Source: Deinococcus sp. Marseille-Q6407
GTDB lineage: Bacteria; Deinococcota; Deinococci; Deinococcales; Deinococcaceae
Length of the DNA stretch: 64,000 nucleotides
NCBI RefSeq assembly: GCF_946848805.1
Contig: NZ_CAMPFU010000001.1
Coordinates: 12,501-76,500 of the forward strand
Reading direction: 5' to 3'
Shown here: piece by piece, positions 8,893 to 19,227 of the stretch
Position numbering within the stretch: position 1 is the first letter of the stretch
How the letters are laid out: each line of letters opens with the position of its first letter
The notes under the pieces: generated by a model
The model's input: only the letters and a program-made list of their open reading frames with translations
Databases searched by the model: none
What the model was told of the DNA's origin: nothing
Position numbers and translations under genes: made by a program

Positions 8893-10374
8893 TCAGTCGC
8901 CGGCCACCCGGCCCCGGCGCTGGGCCGCGTAGGCAGCGCGGTAACGCTGCATCTCGCGGCGGGCGGTGGGCAGCAGCAGGTAAATGCCGATCACGTTGGG
9001 AATGCACACCGCAAAGATCAGGGCGTCGCTCAGGTCAATCAGGTCGCTCAGGTCCAGCGAGGCCCCGATCACGGTGGCGATCAGGAACAGCACGCTGTAG
9101 CCCAGCTGCACCGCGCGCGAGTCGCCCAGCAGATAGGCGGCGGCCTTGGTGCCGTAGTAGCTCCAGCTGATCAGGGTGGAAAAGGCGAACAGCGTGGCGG
9201 CCAGTGCCAGCGGCCACACCAGCCAGGGCGCCACGCTGGCAAAAGCGGCGCTGGTCATGGCGATGCCGCTGAGACCCTCCAGGTGATAGGCGCCGGTCAG
9301 AATGATCACCAGGGCGCTGAGGGTGCAGACCACCACCGTGTCGATAAAAGGCTCCAGCATGGCGACGTAGCCTTCGGTGGCCGGCTGGTCGGTGCGCACC
9401 GCCGAGTGGGCGATAGAGGACGACCCCAGGCCCGCCTCGTTGGAAAAGGTGGCCCGCCGGAAGCCCTGAATCAGGGCGCCCAGGGCGCCGCCGGCCACGC
9501 CTTCGGGCGTAAAGGCGCCCTGCACGATGGCGCCGATGGCGGCCGGCAGCCCGCTGAAATGCACCCCGATGACCACCAGCGCCATGATCAGATACAGCCC
9601 GGCCATGAACGGCACCAGCCGGGCAGTGACCCGCGCAATGTTGCCGATCCCGCCGATGATGACGGCCCCGCCCAGCGCCGCAAAGACCAGACCGTAAGCC
9701 CAGGCGTAGCCGTTCAGAAAGCTGGCGTCGCCGCCGGTCACCGTCTGGGCGATGGCGTAGGCTTGGTTGCTCTGAAACATGTTGCCGATGCCCAGCGCGC
9801 CCAGGGCCAGAAAGAGTGCGTACACGGCCGCCATAGCTTTCCCCAGGCCGCTCAGCCCCAGGTCTGCCAGACCGCGCGAGAGGTAGTGCATCGGCCCGCC
9901 CGACACGGTGCCGTCGGGGTTCACGCGGCGGTATTTGACGCCCAGGGTGCATTCCACGAACTTGGCACTCATGCCCAGCAGGCCGGCCAGAATCATCCAG
10001 AAGGTGGCACCGGGCCCGCCGGCTGCCACGGCCACCGCGACCCCCGACATATTACCGATACCCACCGTGCCGCTAACGGCAGTCGAGAGCGCCTGAAAGT
10101 GGGTGATGGTGCCGGGGCTGCTGGGGGTGCTGAACGGCGAATCGCCACGCACGATTCTGAGGGCGTGCCCGAAGCCGCGCAGGTTCACGAAGCCCAGTGC
10201 CACAGTGCAGACCAGGCTGGCCAGCACCAGCCAGGCCACGATCAGTGGCAGTTCAGTGCCGCCCACCGGAACCGAGTAGAAGATGACGCTGCTGACCCAC
10301 TCGCCGATGGGCCGCACCGCCTGATTGATGCGCTCGTCCAGGCTGAGCGCCAGTAGAGGAGGAGAGAAAGCCAT
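8893..10374 (-). CDS. Sodium:alanine/glycine symporter (AGCS family)
   Basis: 493 residues with roughly 10-11 hydrophobic segments. The AGCS hallmarks are present: [20 protein letters not shown] near residues 91-110, [21 protein letters not shown], and the later [17 protein letters not shown]. The protein takes up alanine or glycine with Na+ at the cytoplasmic membrane. On the minus strand a TAGGGT box ends 5 bases before ATG 10374, which suggests a leaderless transcript. The exact amino acid is not determined by sequence. Confidence 0.9.
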   Translation of the reverse strand: MAFSPPLLALSLDERINQAVRPIGEWVSSVIFYSVPVGGTELPLIVAWLVLASLVCTVALGFVNLRGFGHALRIVRGDSPFSTPSSPGTITHFQALSTAVSGTVGIGNMSGVAVAVAAGGPGATFWMILAGLLGMSAKFVECTLGVKYRRVNPDGTVSGGPMHYLSRGLADLGLSGLGKAMAAVYALFLALGALGIGNMFQSNQAYAIAQTVTGGDASFLNGYAWAYGLVFAALGGAVIIGGIGNIARVTARLVPFMAGLYLIMALVVIGVHFSGLPAAIGAIVQGAFTPEGVAGGALGALIQGFRRATFSNEAGLGSSSIAHSAVRTDQPATEGYVAMLEPFIDTVVVCTLSALVIILTGAYHLEGLSGIAMTSAAFASVAPWLVWPLALAATLFAFSTLISWSYYGTKAAAYLLGDSRAVQLGYSVLFLIATVIGASLDLSDLIDLSDALIFAVCIPNVIGIYLLLPTARREMQRYRAAYAAQRRGRVAGD

Positions 10375-10439
10375 AGCGCACCCTACCCTGCTCTCATTTT
10401 AGTGTTTCTTAAAAGCTGGCTTATCGTCTCTGACGGGCT

Positions 10440-12716
10440 TCAGCTGAGGTTGCGCGGGCTGACATCCACCCGCACCCGGCCCCCGGCCCGCGCGCCGCCC
10501 ACCGCAGCCAGCAGGTCCTGCAGACGGTCACTGCTGCGGGCCCGCAGCAGCAGGTGATAGGGGTAGACCCCCCGCACCCGGGCAATCGGCGCGGGTGCCG
10601 GGCCCAGCACCTCCTGCGCGGTGGCGCCGGCGCCGTAGAGCGCGGCGGCCAGCTGCTCGGCGGCGGCCGAGGCGCGGTCACGGTCGCGGGCGGCGACTTC
10701 CACCTGGGCCAGGCAGGCGTGCGGCGGGTAACCCAGGGCCTGGCGCAGTTCCCATTCTTGGCGGGGATAGGCGCTCACACTCTGTCCGCTGCGGACTGCT
10801 TCCAGTGCCGGATGCTGTCCCTGAAACGTCTGCACCAGCAGCAGCGGGGCGCGGGCGGGGTGCCACTCGGCCAGTTCCCACAGCAGGGCGTGATACCGCT
10901 CCGAGGCGCGGAAATCCGGCACATTCAGCCAGGTGTCGGCCAGGGTCACGGCCACCAGCGCCAGCTCCGGCGGGGCCGGCTGCGAGAGCAGCAGCTGGGT
11001 GCCCACCACCACGCCGCTCTGGCCGGCATACAGCGCCGAGAGGTCGTCCTGATGGTCCTTATCTATCCGGTAAACCGGCGTGCCGGGCAGCAGCTGCGCC
11101 ACCTCCTGCGCGATCCACTCGGTGCCGGGGCCTTTGGTCTGCCACAGGGCCTCGCCGCAGTTCTCGCAGGTTTGCGGCACGTTCTGCCGGTGCCCGCACT
11201 GATGACAGCTGAGCTGATGGGCGCCCTGGTGATACCGCAGGGCCACGTCACAGTTGGGGCATTGCGGGGTATGTTCGCAGCGCGGGCAGCGCAGCAGCGC
11301 CGAGTAGCCGCGCCGGGGCGCCAGCAATGCTGCCTGCCGGCCACGCTCCTGCACCTGCCGCAGCACCGCCCGCAGGTCGTGGCTGAGCGGGTAACCCAGG
11401 CTGCTCTGGGCCTGCGCCGGCATGGACAGCGGCCCCAGTTCCGGCTGCTGGGGAGCGGCGCTGTAGTCCACGGTGTGCAGCCGCAGACGCGGGGCCGGCA
11501 GTTCCAGGGCAGGCCAGGCCACTGTTTCTACGGCCGGCGCCACCCCGGCGGCCCCCAGACCCGCGCCGTGCGCACGCGCCACCGCCTGCGCCACGTCGGG
11601 AATCCAGGCGCGGGACCCGCTAGGCAACTTGTAGGCGTCACTGCCCTCGTCCAGCAGCAGCAATAGGCCCAGGTCCTGCAGCGGTGCCGTGAGGGCCAGG
11701 TATGACCCCACCACCAGCCGCGCTGCGCCGCTGCGAATCTGCTCCCAGCTGTGTTCGCGCTGCTCTGGGGACAGCAGGCCGCTGAACAGCGCCGCAGCGG
11801 TGCCGCAGGGGGCCGCCAGCCCACTCAGCGCCGCCCAGGCCCGGTCCAGGGTGGCATGTTCCGGGGCCAGCACCAGCACGCTGCGCCCGGCCCGCAGCTG
11901 CGCCTGAATGCGGGGCGCCAGGGCCTGCGCCCGGCCGGCAAACTTGCCGCCGTTCAGTCGCCAGCCGTCACCGCCGGTCGGCAGGCGGTCGGGGGCGTCA
12001 CTGCTCCAGGGTTCGGCGGCAGCCGGCAGGGCCGGCGGGAGCGCCGCTTCCTCGCGCAGTTCGGCGTGGCCCTTGGCCAGCACGGCGGCCACCACACTGC
12101 TGCTGACCCCTGCGCCCCGTGCCCAGCTGCTCAGTGACGCCTGCCCGGGGTACTCGGCCAGCCACTCGGCAGCTTCCCGCTGCTTGGGGGTCAGCGGGCC
12201 CTGACCCAGATCGGCTGCAAACACCCGCGTCAGGGTGGGGCGCCGCAGGGTGAATTCCTCTTCCAGCAGGCCTTGCTCACGCACGGCGTCTAGCAGGGCA
12301 GGCAGATAACCGGCCCCGTCCGTCCAGTGATTGCCCGGCACGGCGGCGGGGGCGGCATTCTCGGCAAAAGCACTCAGGTCGGCGCCGGGCACCGCCCGCA
12401 CCTGATGCGCCAGCGCCGGCTGCCAGCCCACGCCCAGCAGGTCGTCCCAGACCAGCCCCAGCGGCAGGCTGGCCGCCGCGCTCCAGTGGCCCACCGCCTC
12501 TACCGTGGCCGGGAGCACCCAGGGCGCCGCTGGGTCGTCCAGCAGTTGCAGGGCTTCGCGCAGGCGGTGGCTCTGCCGCTCCTGACCGCTGCCCACCACC
12601 AGGCCGACCAGCGGCTCGCCGCGCCAGGGCACCAGCACCCGGCAGCCCAGCGGCAGCGGGCCAGCAAAGCCGTGGGGAGGGCAAGAAGGGCGCCGGCTCT
12701 CCGCCTTTGCTTTCAC
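10440..12716 (-). CDS. priA: PriA-like primosomal protein without helicase motifs
   Basis: 758 residues. The N-terminal DNA-binding region (LGCRVLVPWRGEPLVGLVVG) and the zinc-binding module with four Cys pairs (RCPRCEHTPQCPNCD, SCHQCG, TCENCG) identify PriA, which restarts replication at stalled forks. The Walker A loop GxxGxGKT is absent where expected (before RSVLVLAPEHATLD), and the DEEH box is replaced by LLLLDEGSDAYKL. This agrees with published work describing D. radiodurans PriA as lacking ATPase and helicase activity. It should still bind forks and recruit partners. GTG start at 12716, 22 bases after the DUF808 gene; probably one operon. Confidence 0.9.
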   Translation of the reverse strand: MKAKAESRRPSCPPHGFAGPLPLGCRVLVPWRGEPLVGLVVGSGQERQSHRLREALQLLDDPAAPWVLPATVEAVGHWSAAASLPLGLVWDDLLGVGWQPALAHQVRAVPGADLSAFAENAAPAAVPGNHWTDGAGYLPALLDAVREQGLLEEEFTLRRPTLTRVFAADLGQGPLTPKQREAAEWLAEYPGQASLSSWARGAGVSSSVVAAVLAKGHAELREEAALPPALPAAAEPWSSDAPDRLPTGGDGWRLNGGKFAGRAQALAPRIQAQLRAGRSVLVLAPEHATLDRAWAALSGLAAPCGTAAALFSGLLSPEQREHSWEQIRSGAARLVVGSYLALTAPLQDLGLLLLLDEGSDAYKLPSGSRAWIPDVAQAVARAHGAGLGAAGVAPAVETVAWPALELPAPRLRLHTVDYSAAPQQPELGPLSMPAQAQSSLGYPLSHDLRAVLRQVQERGRQAALLAPRRGYSALLRCPRCEHTPQCPNCDVALRYHQGAHQLSCHQCGHRQNVPQTCENCGEALWQTKGPGTEWIAQEVAQLLPGTPVYRIDKDHQDDLSALYAGQSGVVVGTQLLLSQPAPPELALVAVTLADTWLNVPDFRASERYHALLWELAEWHPARAPLLLVQTFQGQHPALEAVRSGQSVSAYPRQEWELRQALGYPPHACLAQVEVAARDRDRASAAAEQLAAALYGAGATAQEVLGPAPAPIARVRGVYPYHLLLRARSSDRLQDLLAAVGGARAGGRVRVDVSPRNLS

Positions 12717-12738
12717 AGGCCGGGGCGGCCGAGTTCTG

Positions 12739-13698
12739 TCAGCTGGCCTGGGGCGACGCTGGCCGGCGCAGACGGCGAAACAGCAGTACCACCCCGGCGA
12801 TCACGCTGCCCACCAGCAGGCCCAAAATGGCCGAGCCGGCAGTTTCGCCCAGCCAGCTGGCTGCGCCCGCAGCAAACGGCACGGCGGCTTCGGCGGCTTC
12901 GGCCAGCTGCCGGATCAGGTGTTCGGGAGCGGTGATGCCGTACTCTTCCAGCCGGGTTGCCAGGATATGGCCGCCCACCCATAGCATCGCTGCTGTGCCG
13001 ACCACCGAGAGCACCGACATCACGACCGGCATGGCGCGTACCAGCAACCGGCCCAGCGCGCGGGTGGTGCCCGGGTGCCGGTGCGAGAGATTCAGTCCCA
13101 CATCGTCCAGCTTCACGATGACCGCCACCACGCCGTACACCAGCGCCGTGATGACCAGCGCCACCACGATCAGCGACAGGGTCTGGGTCAGCAGCGGCTG
13201 AGCGGCCACCTCGGCCAGCGAGATCACCATGATTTCGGTCGAGAGAATAAAGTCGGTGCGAATGGCGCCCGACACCATCTGGTCTTCCTGCTCCTGGCTG
13301 GAAAGCTGCGCGTTGGCCGCGTCGTCTGCCGCTTCGTCACTCTGGCCGCTCAGTGCTCCGATCACTTTTTCGGCGCCCTCGTACGACAGGTAAGCGCCGC
13401 CCAGCATCAGCAGCGGCGAGAGCGCCCCCGGCAGGAAATAATTGAGCAGCAACACCGCCGGCAGAATAAAAATCACCTTGTTGCGCAGCGACCCCTTGGC
13501 GATGCGCCAGATGACCGGCAGTTCGCGGTCGGGGGCAAAGCCGGTCACGTAGCGGGGGGCCACGGCGGTATCGTCCACCACCACGCCAACTGCTTTGGCG
13601 CTGGCCCGGCCGGCCACCACGCCCACGTCGTCCACCGAGGCGGCCGCTGCCTTGGCAATGGCGGCCACGTCGTCCAGCAGGGCAATCAGGCCACTCAC
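12739..13698 (-). CDS. DUF808 (YedI-like) inner-membrane protein
   Basis: 319 residues. The start SGLIALLDDVAAIAKAAAASVDD, the middle KGSLRNKVIFILPAVLLLN and PLLMLGGAYLSYEGAEKV, and several hydrophobic helices in the second half match the DUF808 family, whose function is unknown. A GTG start at 13698 has no obvious ribosome site. It is followed directly by priA. About 236 bases separate it from the next gene upstream; I see no clear promoter there. Confidence 0.85.
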   Translation of the reverse strand: MSGLIALLDDVAAIAKAAAASVDDVGVVAGRASAKAVGVVVDDTAVAPRYVTGFAPDRELPVIWRIAKGSLRNKVIFILPAVLLLNYFLPGALSPLLMLGGAYLSYEGAEKVIGALSGQSDEAADDAANAQLSSQEQEDQMVSGAIRTDFILSTEIMVISLAEVAAQPLLTQTLSLIVVALVITALVYGVVAVIVKLDDVGLNLSHRHPGTTRALGRLLVRAMPVVMSVLSVVGTAAMLWVGGHILATRLEEYGITAPEHLIRQLAEAAEAAVPFAAGAASWLGETAGSAILGLLVGSVIAGVVLLFRRLRRPASPQAS

Positions 13699-13934
13699 CG
13701 CTGGCTCCGGACGGAGCAGTGGCCGGCGGAAGGCGGAAGGGGGGCAGCAGAGTGAGGCATCAGGCAGAGTGCTCCTTGAAACGGGGACGGGGACGGCGGC
13801 GAAACAGCGAAGCAGGCGCCAGAAAAGCCGGAGCCAGCTGTGGACCGATGCTACCCTGTTCCCGGCCAGCGGCAGGTGCGGCAGTCCACAGTGCCCCGCA
13901 GCGCGCCCACCCGAGCCGGCCTGAGCCTGGATGC

Positions 13935-14483
13935 TTAAAGGTTCGGGTCCAGCATCAGCGTGAGCTGAGGGCCCACGTTTTTACCGCCTGCGCCGTAGGC
14001 TTCGGGGCTCCAGCTGCAGGTTGCTTTGGCCAGGGGGGTGGAGAAAACGTCCTGAACTTCCCGGGGCTTGACTTTTGGACCGCAGAAAGCCAGTAGCTGC
14101 GTAGGAACGGTGTCCCAGTCATAAAAGCCAGTGAGGTCACGCGTGAATTGGGCCGCGATTTTGACGGGCGAGGTACCGGGCGTGACCTGGCGGCTCACCG
14201 GCCGGAAAAACAAAATGGCGTGGCTGATAGAGTTGCTGCTTTTCTCACGCCAGAGGACCACCCCGGCGTGGGGCACTTTGGTCAGGCTATAGGTGTATTC
14301 GGTGAAGCCACTGGGCTGGCCCTGGTCAAGCAGCTCTTCTTTGCCCAGCCACTGACAGCCGTACAGTTTGCAAAATCCAGTCTGCATGATGGAGCCGCCG
14401 CTCTGCATGATCGGCGTCTGGGCCAAAGCTGCCGTGCTGGACCCCAGCGCCAGCAGGGTAAAGATGAAATTTCGCCTATTCAT
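13935..14483 (-). CDS. Secreted hypothetical protein with signal peptide
   Basis: 182 residues. MNRRNFIFTLLALGSSTAALA is a clear Sec signal peptide with an A-L-A cleavage site, so the mature protein (about 160 residues) is exported. Four Cys (FCKLYGCQW, AFCGPKV, ATCSWSP) could form two disulfides. I do not recognise the fold. It stands alone, divergent from the ABC gene at 14603. Confidence 0.7.
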   Translation of the reverse strand: MNRRNFIFTLLALGSSTAALAQTPIMQSGGSIMQTGFCKLYGCQWLGKEELLDQGQPSGFTEYTYSLTKVPHAGVVLWREKSSNSISHAILFFRPVSRQVTPGTSPVKIAAQFTRDLTGFYDWDTVPTQLLAFCGPKVKPREVQDVFSTPLAKATCSWSPEAYGAGGKNVGPQLTLMLDPNL

Positions 14484-14602
14484 AACGCCATCTGACCATA
14501 TTCAGCGGGAGAATGACGCCCAAATCTTCCGGCGCAGAGGGTGCTTTTGCGGTGCGGCTCAGGCCGGGACCGGGGCCGCCGCTTCCTCTTTAGAATCGGC
14601 CC

Positions 14603-15985
14603 ATGAGCCTGCTCCCCGCCGAACTGCAAGATGTGACGGTGTCTGCCGGGGGCCGGTCCCTGCTGCGAGACGTCACCCTGACGGTGCATCCCGGCGAAGC
14701 GCTGCTGCTCCAGGGTGCGGGTGGCAGCGGCAAGACCACGCTGCTGCGGCTGCTGGCCGGCGAGCGGCAGACCAGCGCCGTGCGGGCGCGGCAACGGCTG
14801 AATGTGGTGGGCCCGGACAGTGAAGCGGCCCTGTTGCGCCGCGACTGGCCGCAGCCGGTGGCCGGAGTGCTGCTTTCGGCGCTGCAGGAGGACCGCTGGG
14901 CGCATCAGGCCGCAGCGCAAGCGGCCCGGCTGGCCGAAGTGGCCCGCCTGACCGGATTAGAAGACCTGCTGGAGCGCGATTTCCGGACCCTCAGCCACGG
15001 GCAGCGCCGGCGGGTGTCGCTGGCCCGCGCCCTGATGCCGGGCCCCGAACTGCTGCTGCTGGATGAATTCACCGACGGCCTCAGCCCGGCGGCCCGCGCC
15101 GAACTGGGCGCCGTCTTGCGCGGGCTGCACTCATCGGGCACGGCTGTGGTGCTGGCGTCTCACCGCCCGGACGAGGCGCCGGACCTGGGCTGGCGGGTGC
15201 TGCAGGTGGCCGGCGGGCAGGTTTCGGCCGCGCCGCCGGCCCTGCCAGAGCCGGTAGCCGTGCCTGGACCACTGGCAGGCGTGCACCTGGCAGCGCCGGC
15301 CGACCCGCCTGCCCTGCTGGTCCGCCTGCAGGACGCCGAGGTGTACCGCGGGAACGTGCGGGCGCTGGGGCCGCTCAGCTGGGAGTGGCATGGTGGGCAG
15401 CACTGGCTGGTGACCGGCGAGAACGGATCGGGCAAAAGCACCCTGACCCGGCTGATTTACGGCGAGTTCCAGCCGGCGCTGGGGGGCACGGTCAGCCGGC
15501 CGTTTCTGCCGCGTGACGTGATTTCCGAGCGGCGGCGGGCCTTCGGGCTGGTGGGGGCCGAGCTGGGCATTCGCCAGCGGCGCGGCTGGACCGGCAGCCA
15601 GATTCTGGGCAGCGCCTTTGCCGGCACCGAGGGCTTTATGGAGCCACTCACTTCTGCCCAGTCCACGCAGCTGCAGGAGCTGGCCGCCCGGCTGGAGCTG
15701 CAGGACCTGTTGGACCGCGACGCCCGCACCCTCTCGCAGGGGCAACTGCGCCGGCTGTTGCTGGCCCGCGCCGTGCTGCACCGCCCGCGCTTATTGCTGC
15801 TGGACGAGGGTCTGGATTTCGTGGACGCCCGTAGCCGCATTCTGTTCTTGCAGCTGCTCCCAGAACTGACGGCGGGCGGCACCCATATTCTTCTGGTGGC
15901 CCACCGCCCGCAGGATGTCCCGGCAGGCATCACGCACCATCTACATCTGGAAGGCGGCCGGGCAGCTGGGGTGGAGAAGCTGTGA
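14603..15985 (+). CDS. ABC protein with two fused ATPase domains (ModF-like)
   Basis: 460 residues holding two complete nucleotide-binding domains. Domain 1 has Walker A GAGGSGKTT, signature LSHGQRRRVSLARAL and Walker B LLLLDEFTDGL. Domain 2 has GENGSGKST, LSQGQLRRLLLARAV and LLLLDEGLDFVD. No membrane segments and no permease gene nearby, as in ModF/PhrA-type proteins, which may act in regulation rather than transport. A TAGAAT box at 14591-14596 ends 6 bases before the ATG, indicating a leaderless mRNA. Confidence 0.85.
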   Translation: MSLLPAELQDVTVSAGGRSLLRDVTLTVHPGEALLLQGAGGSGKTTLLRLLAGERQTSAVRARQRLNVVGPDSEAALLRRDWPQPVAGVLLSALQEDRWAHQAAAQAARLAEVARLTGLEDLLERDFRTLSHGQRRRVSLARALMPGPELLLLDEFTDGLSPAARAELGAVLRGLHSSGTAVVLASHRPDEAPDLGWRVLQVAGGQVSAAPPALPEPVAVPGPLAGVHLAAPADPPALLVRLQDAEVYRGNVRALGPLSWEWHGGQHWLVTGENGSGKSTLTRLIYGEFQPALGGTVSRPFLPRDVISERRRAFGLVGAELGIRQRRGWTGSQILGSAFAGTEGFMEPLTSAQSTQLQELAARLELQDLLDRDARTLSQGQLRRLLLARAVLHRPRLLLLDEGLDFVDARSRILFLQLLPELTAGGTHILLVAHRPQDVPAGITHHLHLEGGRAAGVEKL

Positions 15986-16021
15986 TGTCTGCTCCGTTCC
16001 CTCGGTGCAGCAGCCGGTCCC

Positions 16022-16864
16022 TCAGCATGCCCTACAGGTAAATACCCAGCAGAGCGAACACCGACCCCCTGGGCGACGTGAGCCGGTCAGATCACCTGCG
16101 AGAGGTTGGCCGTCAGCACGTAAGCTCCCATCAGGACCAGCACGCTGGCGAAGCCCCGCCGCAGCGCCGGGCCGGACACCCACCCGCTTGCCTACGGTAG
16201 ACCCCAGCAGGCTGCCCAGAATGCCGACCCCGGCAAACAGGCCGATCAGTCTCCAGTCCAGCGGAGCATGCGGCTGGGACAGGTGCTCCAGAAAGCCGGT
16301 CAGGCTGTTCAGGGTGATGATGGCCAAGCTGGTGCCGACCGCGTACCGCATGGGCAGCCGGCCCAGCAGCACCAGCGCTGGCACGATCAGAAATCCGCCG
16401 CCCACGCCGACCACCCCGGTCAGGGTCCCAACACCCAGGCCCTGCAGTGCGGTTCCCAAGGGCGTAGGCATCGTACCTGAGTCGTCTGCTTGTGCGGCGG
16501 CGCCGTCCTGCACGGGCGGGCGAAACATCAGAGTAGCCGCCAGCAGCATCACCACCGCAAAAATCAGCAGTTGCGTCTGCCCGCTGAGAAACTGGCTCAG
16601 CCGCGCGCCAAGCGCAGTTCCCACCACGCCGGGAAGCCCGAATAGGGCAAAGCGCCGCCAGTCCACCAGCCCTCTGGCGGCATACGGCAGCAGCCCGACC
16701 AGACTGATGGCACCTACGATGGCCAGGCTTTGCGTGATCGCCAGTTTCTCGTCTGCGCCGGCCAGATACACCAGCGCCGGCACCGTCAGAATCGAGCCAC
16801 CCGAGCCGAGCAGGCCCAGGCTCAGGCCGATCAGCAGGGCGCCAATCCAGGCCAGTGGACTCAT
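16022..16864 (-). CDS. TauE/SafE-family sulfite exporter, C-terminus frameshifted
   Basis: The frame is open much further upstream, but AGAGG before ATG 16864 and the hydrophobic start [19 protein letters not shown] fix the start. The family motifs [18 protein letters not shown] and [19 protein letters not shown] occur in the two halves, with seven or more helices. The last helix is lost: after GKRVG the reading frame changes to Arg/Pro-rich sequence. Removing one C from CCC at 16179-16181 restores [20 protein letters not shown] and a stop at 16087, which is the normal TauE ending. The gene follows the MBL/rhodanese gene by 67 bases, so export of sulfite or thiosulfate is likely. Confidence 0.8.
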   Translation of the reverse strand: MSPLAWIGALLIGLSLGLLGSGGSILTVPALVYLAGADEKLAITQSLAIVGAISLVGLLPYAARGLVDWRRFALFGLPGVVGTALGARLSQFLSGQTQLLIFAVVMLLAATLMFRPPVQDGAAAQADDSGTMPTPLGTALQGLGVGTLTGVVGVGGGFLIVPALVLLGRLPMRYAVGTSLAIITLNSLTGFLEHLSQPHAPLDWRLIGLFAGVGILGSLLGSTVGKRVGVRPGAAAGLRQRAGPDGSLRADGQPLAGDLTGSRRPGGRCSLCWVFTCRAC

Positions 16865-16931
16865 GCGTTTCCTCTGGAGCTGCTCGGCGCCGGCTGGGCG
16901 GGCGCGGGAAACAGGGAGGGCCGGTTCAGCG

Positions 16932-18365
16932 TCACTGTGCCGACTGGCTTTCAGGTGTTTCCAGGCCCTTTTGCACGTCGTCCGGATGGCTTCGCTGCCA
17001 GGCCTCGAAGCCGCCGGCCAGTTCCAGCACGTCGAAACCTTCGCTGCCCAGCAGGCTGGCGGCGGCGGCGCTGCGGGCCCCCGACTGGCAGTGCACGATG
17101 ATGGTGCGGTCACGCGGCAGTTCGTCCAGCTTCCAGGGCAGGCGGCCGGCATGCAGCTGCCGGGCGCCGGGGATATGGCCAGCCTCGTACTCGGAGCGGG
17201 CCCGCACATCCAGAATCAGGGCGCCGGCGTACGCACCCAGCTCGGCCGGGGTGATCGGCGGCACGGCGCGGGTGTTCAGCTCGGCCGCGCTACGGGTGTA
17301 GCCCACCACATTGTCCAGCCCCACCATCCACAGCCGGCGGCGCAGTTGCTCGGCGGCTTCGGCACCCTGGGCCAGCAGCACGAAATCGTGGTTTTCGGGG
17401 CGCAGCAGCCAGCCGGCCCAGGTTTCCACCTTGTTCGCCTGCGGCAGGTTCACCGAATGCGCCGGCGCCGCTTGATGGTATTCCTCCTTGGGGCGGGTGT
17501 CGATCAGCAGCGCGCCGGCGTTCAGCCGGGCCTGCGCCTCTTCAGCGCTCAGCTCGGGCAGCGGCTCCATGTGGCCCAGCAGGGGCACGCCGTCGCGGTT
17601 CTGGGTCTTCATGCGGCCGTAGTACAGCGGGGCGTCGGGCTGGCCGGCCAGCAGCTCGTCCATAAAGCCCTGCTCGTCGCCCTTTTCCACATAGGGCGCC
17701 CACCAGCTGAGCGCCCGCTCATACCCCACGGTAGTAGAAGGCACCGCGCCCAGCGCCTTGCCGCAGGCGCTGCCGGACCCGTGGGCGGGCCACACCTGCA
17801 CATGGTCGGGCAGGGTCAGAAACTGCTCTTGCAGGCTGCGGAACATCTCCCGGGCGCCCTGAAAGCGGGTGTCCTGGCCGCCGGCGGCCTCGTCCAGCAG
17901 GTCAGGCCGGCCCAGGTCGCCCACGAAGACGAAATCGCCGCTGAAATACAGGCTGGGCACCTCACCCCGGGGGGTATCGGTCAGCAGGAACGACAGGCTT
18001 TCGGGGGTATGACCAGGGGTATGCCGCACGTCCAGCCGCACGTTACCCACCATGAAACTGTCGCCGTGGTGCAGCTGTTCCATCTTCGGCGTGGCGTAGG
18101 TGTACTGCCAGTCGGGGCCGCCCTCGGCCGACAGCAGCAGCCGGGCGCCGGTCGCTTCCGCCAGCTCGCGTCCGCCGCTGAGATAGTCGGCGTGAATGTG
18201 GGTTTCGGTGACATGGGTTACCCGCAGGCGCTGCGCCTGGGCTTCGTCCAGGTACTGCCGAATATCGCGGATAGGGTCAATCACCAGGCATTCGCCGGTC
18301 TGCTGGCAGCCCACCATGTAGGAAGCCTGGGCCAGATCGTCGTCGTAAAAGCGCTTAAAGAACAT
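16932..18365 (-). CDS. cstB: CstB-like persulfide dioxygenase/rhodanese fusion
   Basis: 477 residues in three domains: an ETHE1-type metallo-beta-lactamase domain (1-about 250; [10 protein letters not shown] with H56, H58, D60; [28 protein letters not shown]), a rhodanese-like domain with no active Cys ([13 protein letters not shown] in its place), and an active rhodanese with C426 in HCQSGAR. MBL plus pseudo-rhodanese plus rhodanese is the arrangement of staphylococcal CstB, which oxidises low-molecular-weight persulfides to thiosulfate. AAAGGAG precedes ATG 18365. It is transcribed with the TauE gene, divergent from a CstR-type repressor, and has an operator inside its promoter spacer. Confidence 0.88.
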   Translation of the reverse strand: MFFKRFYDDDLAQASYMVGCQQTGECLVIDPIRDIRQYLDEAQAQRLRVTHVTETHIHADYLSGGRELAEATGARLLLSAEGGPDWQYTYATPKMEQLHHGDSFMVGNVRLDVRHTPGHTPESLSFLLTDTPRGEVPSLYFSGDFVFVGDLGRPDLLDEAAGGQDTRFQGAREMFRSLQEQFLTLPDHVQVWPAHGSGSACGKALGAVPSTTVGYERALSWWAPYVEKGDEQGFMDELLAGQPDAPLYYGRMKTQNRDGVPLLGHMEPLPELSAEEAQARLNAGALLIDTRPKEEYHQAAPAHSVNLPQANKVETWAGWLLRPENHDFVLLAQGAEAAEQLRRRLWMVGLDNVVGYTRSAAELNTRAVPPITPAELGAYAGALILDVRARSEYEAGHIPGARQLHAGRLPWKLDELPRDRTIIVHCQSGARSAAAASLLGSEGFDVLELAGGFEAWQRSHPDDVQKGLETPESQSAQ

Positions 18366-18424
18366 CAGGGGCTCTCCTTTGCAGAGGGAGAAAAGGGCGC
18401 GAGGCAGGGTGGTCGTTGATTGCC

Positions 18425-18967
<543 letters not shown>

Positions 18968-19068
18968 AGCGGCAGGAGGCCCGGTGCGGAGGACCAGGTT
19001 CTTGCTGTTTGCCGGGCAATGCACTTTTTCTTGCCTGGACCTGCTCTCCCGCACTAGCCTTCAGGCCA

Positions 19069-19097
19069 TAAAAAACCCCCACCGATGAAGGCGGGGG
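19069..19097 (-). terminator. Terminator of tRNA-Lys
   Basis: On the minus strand a CCCCCgCC...GGtGGGGG hairpin (19076-19097) is followed by TTTTTT. It starts 6 bases after the CCA end of the tRNA. Confidence 0.85.
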
Positions 19098-19102
19098 TTG
19101 AT

Positions 19103-19178
<76 letters not shown>

Positions 19179-19190
19179 GTTAGCCCGAAT

Positions 19191-19219
19191 AAGATAACTC
19201 CCAACTGCCAGGCTGTCAA
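19191..19219 (-). promoter_or_regulatory. Promoter of tRNA-Lys
   Basis: On the minus strand: -35 TTGACA (19214-19219), 17-base spacer, -10 TATCTT (19191-19196), with 12 bases to the mature tRNA 5' end. It lies just beyond the glgC stop. Confidence 0.85.
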
Positions 19220-19227
19220 GGCAAGAG

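Noticed and set aside
15915..18419. 834-residue plus-strand open frame
   Set aside because: Antisense to the TauE and MBL/rhodanese genes, both with full family motifs; no ribosome site.
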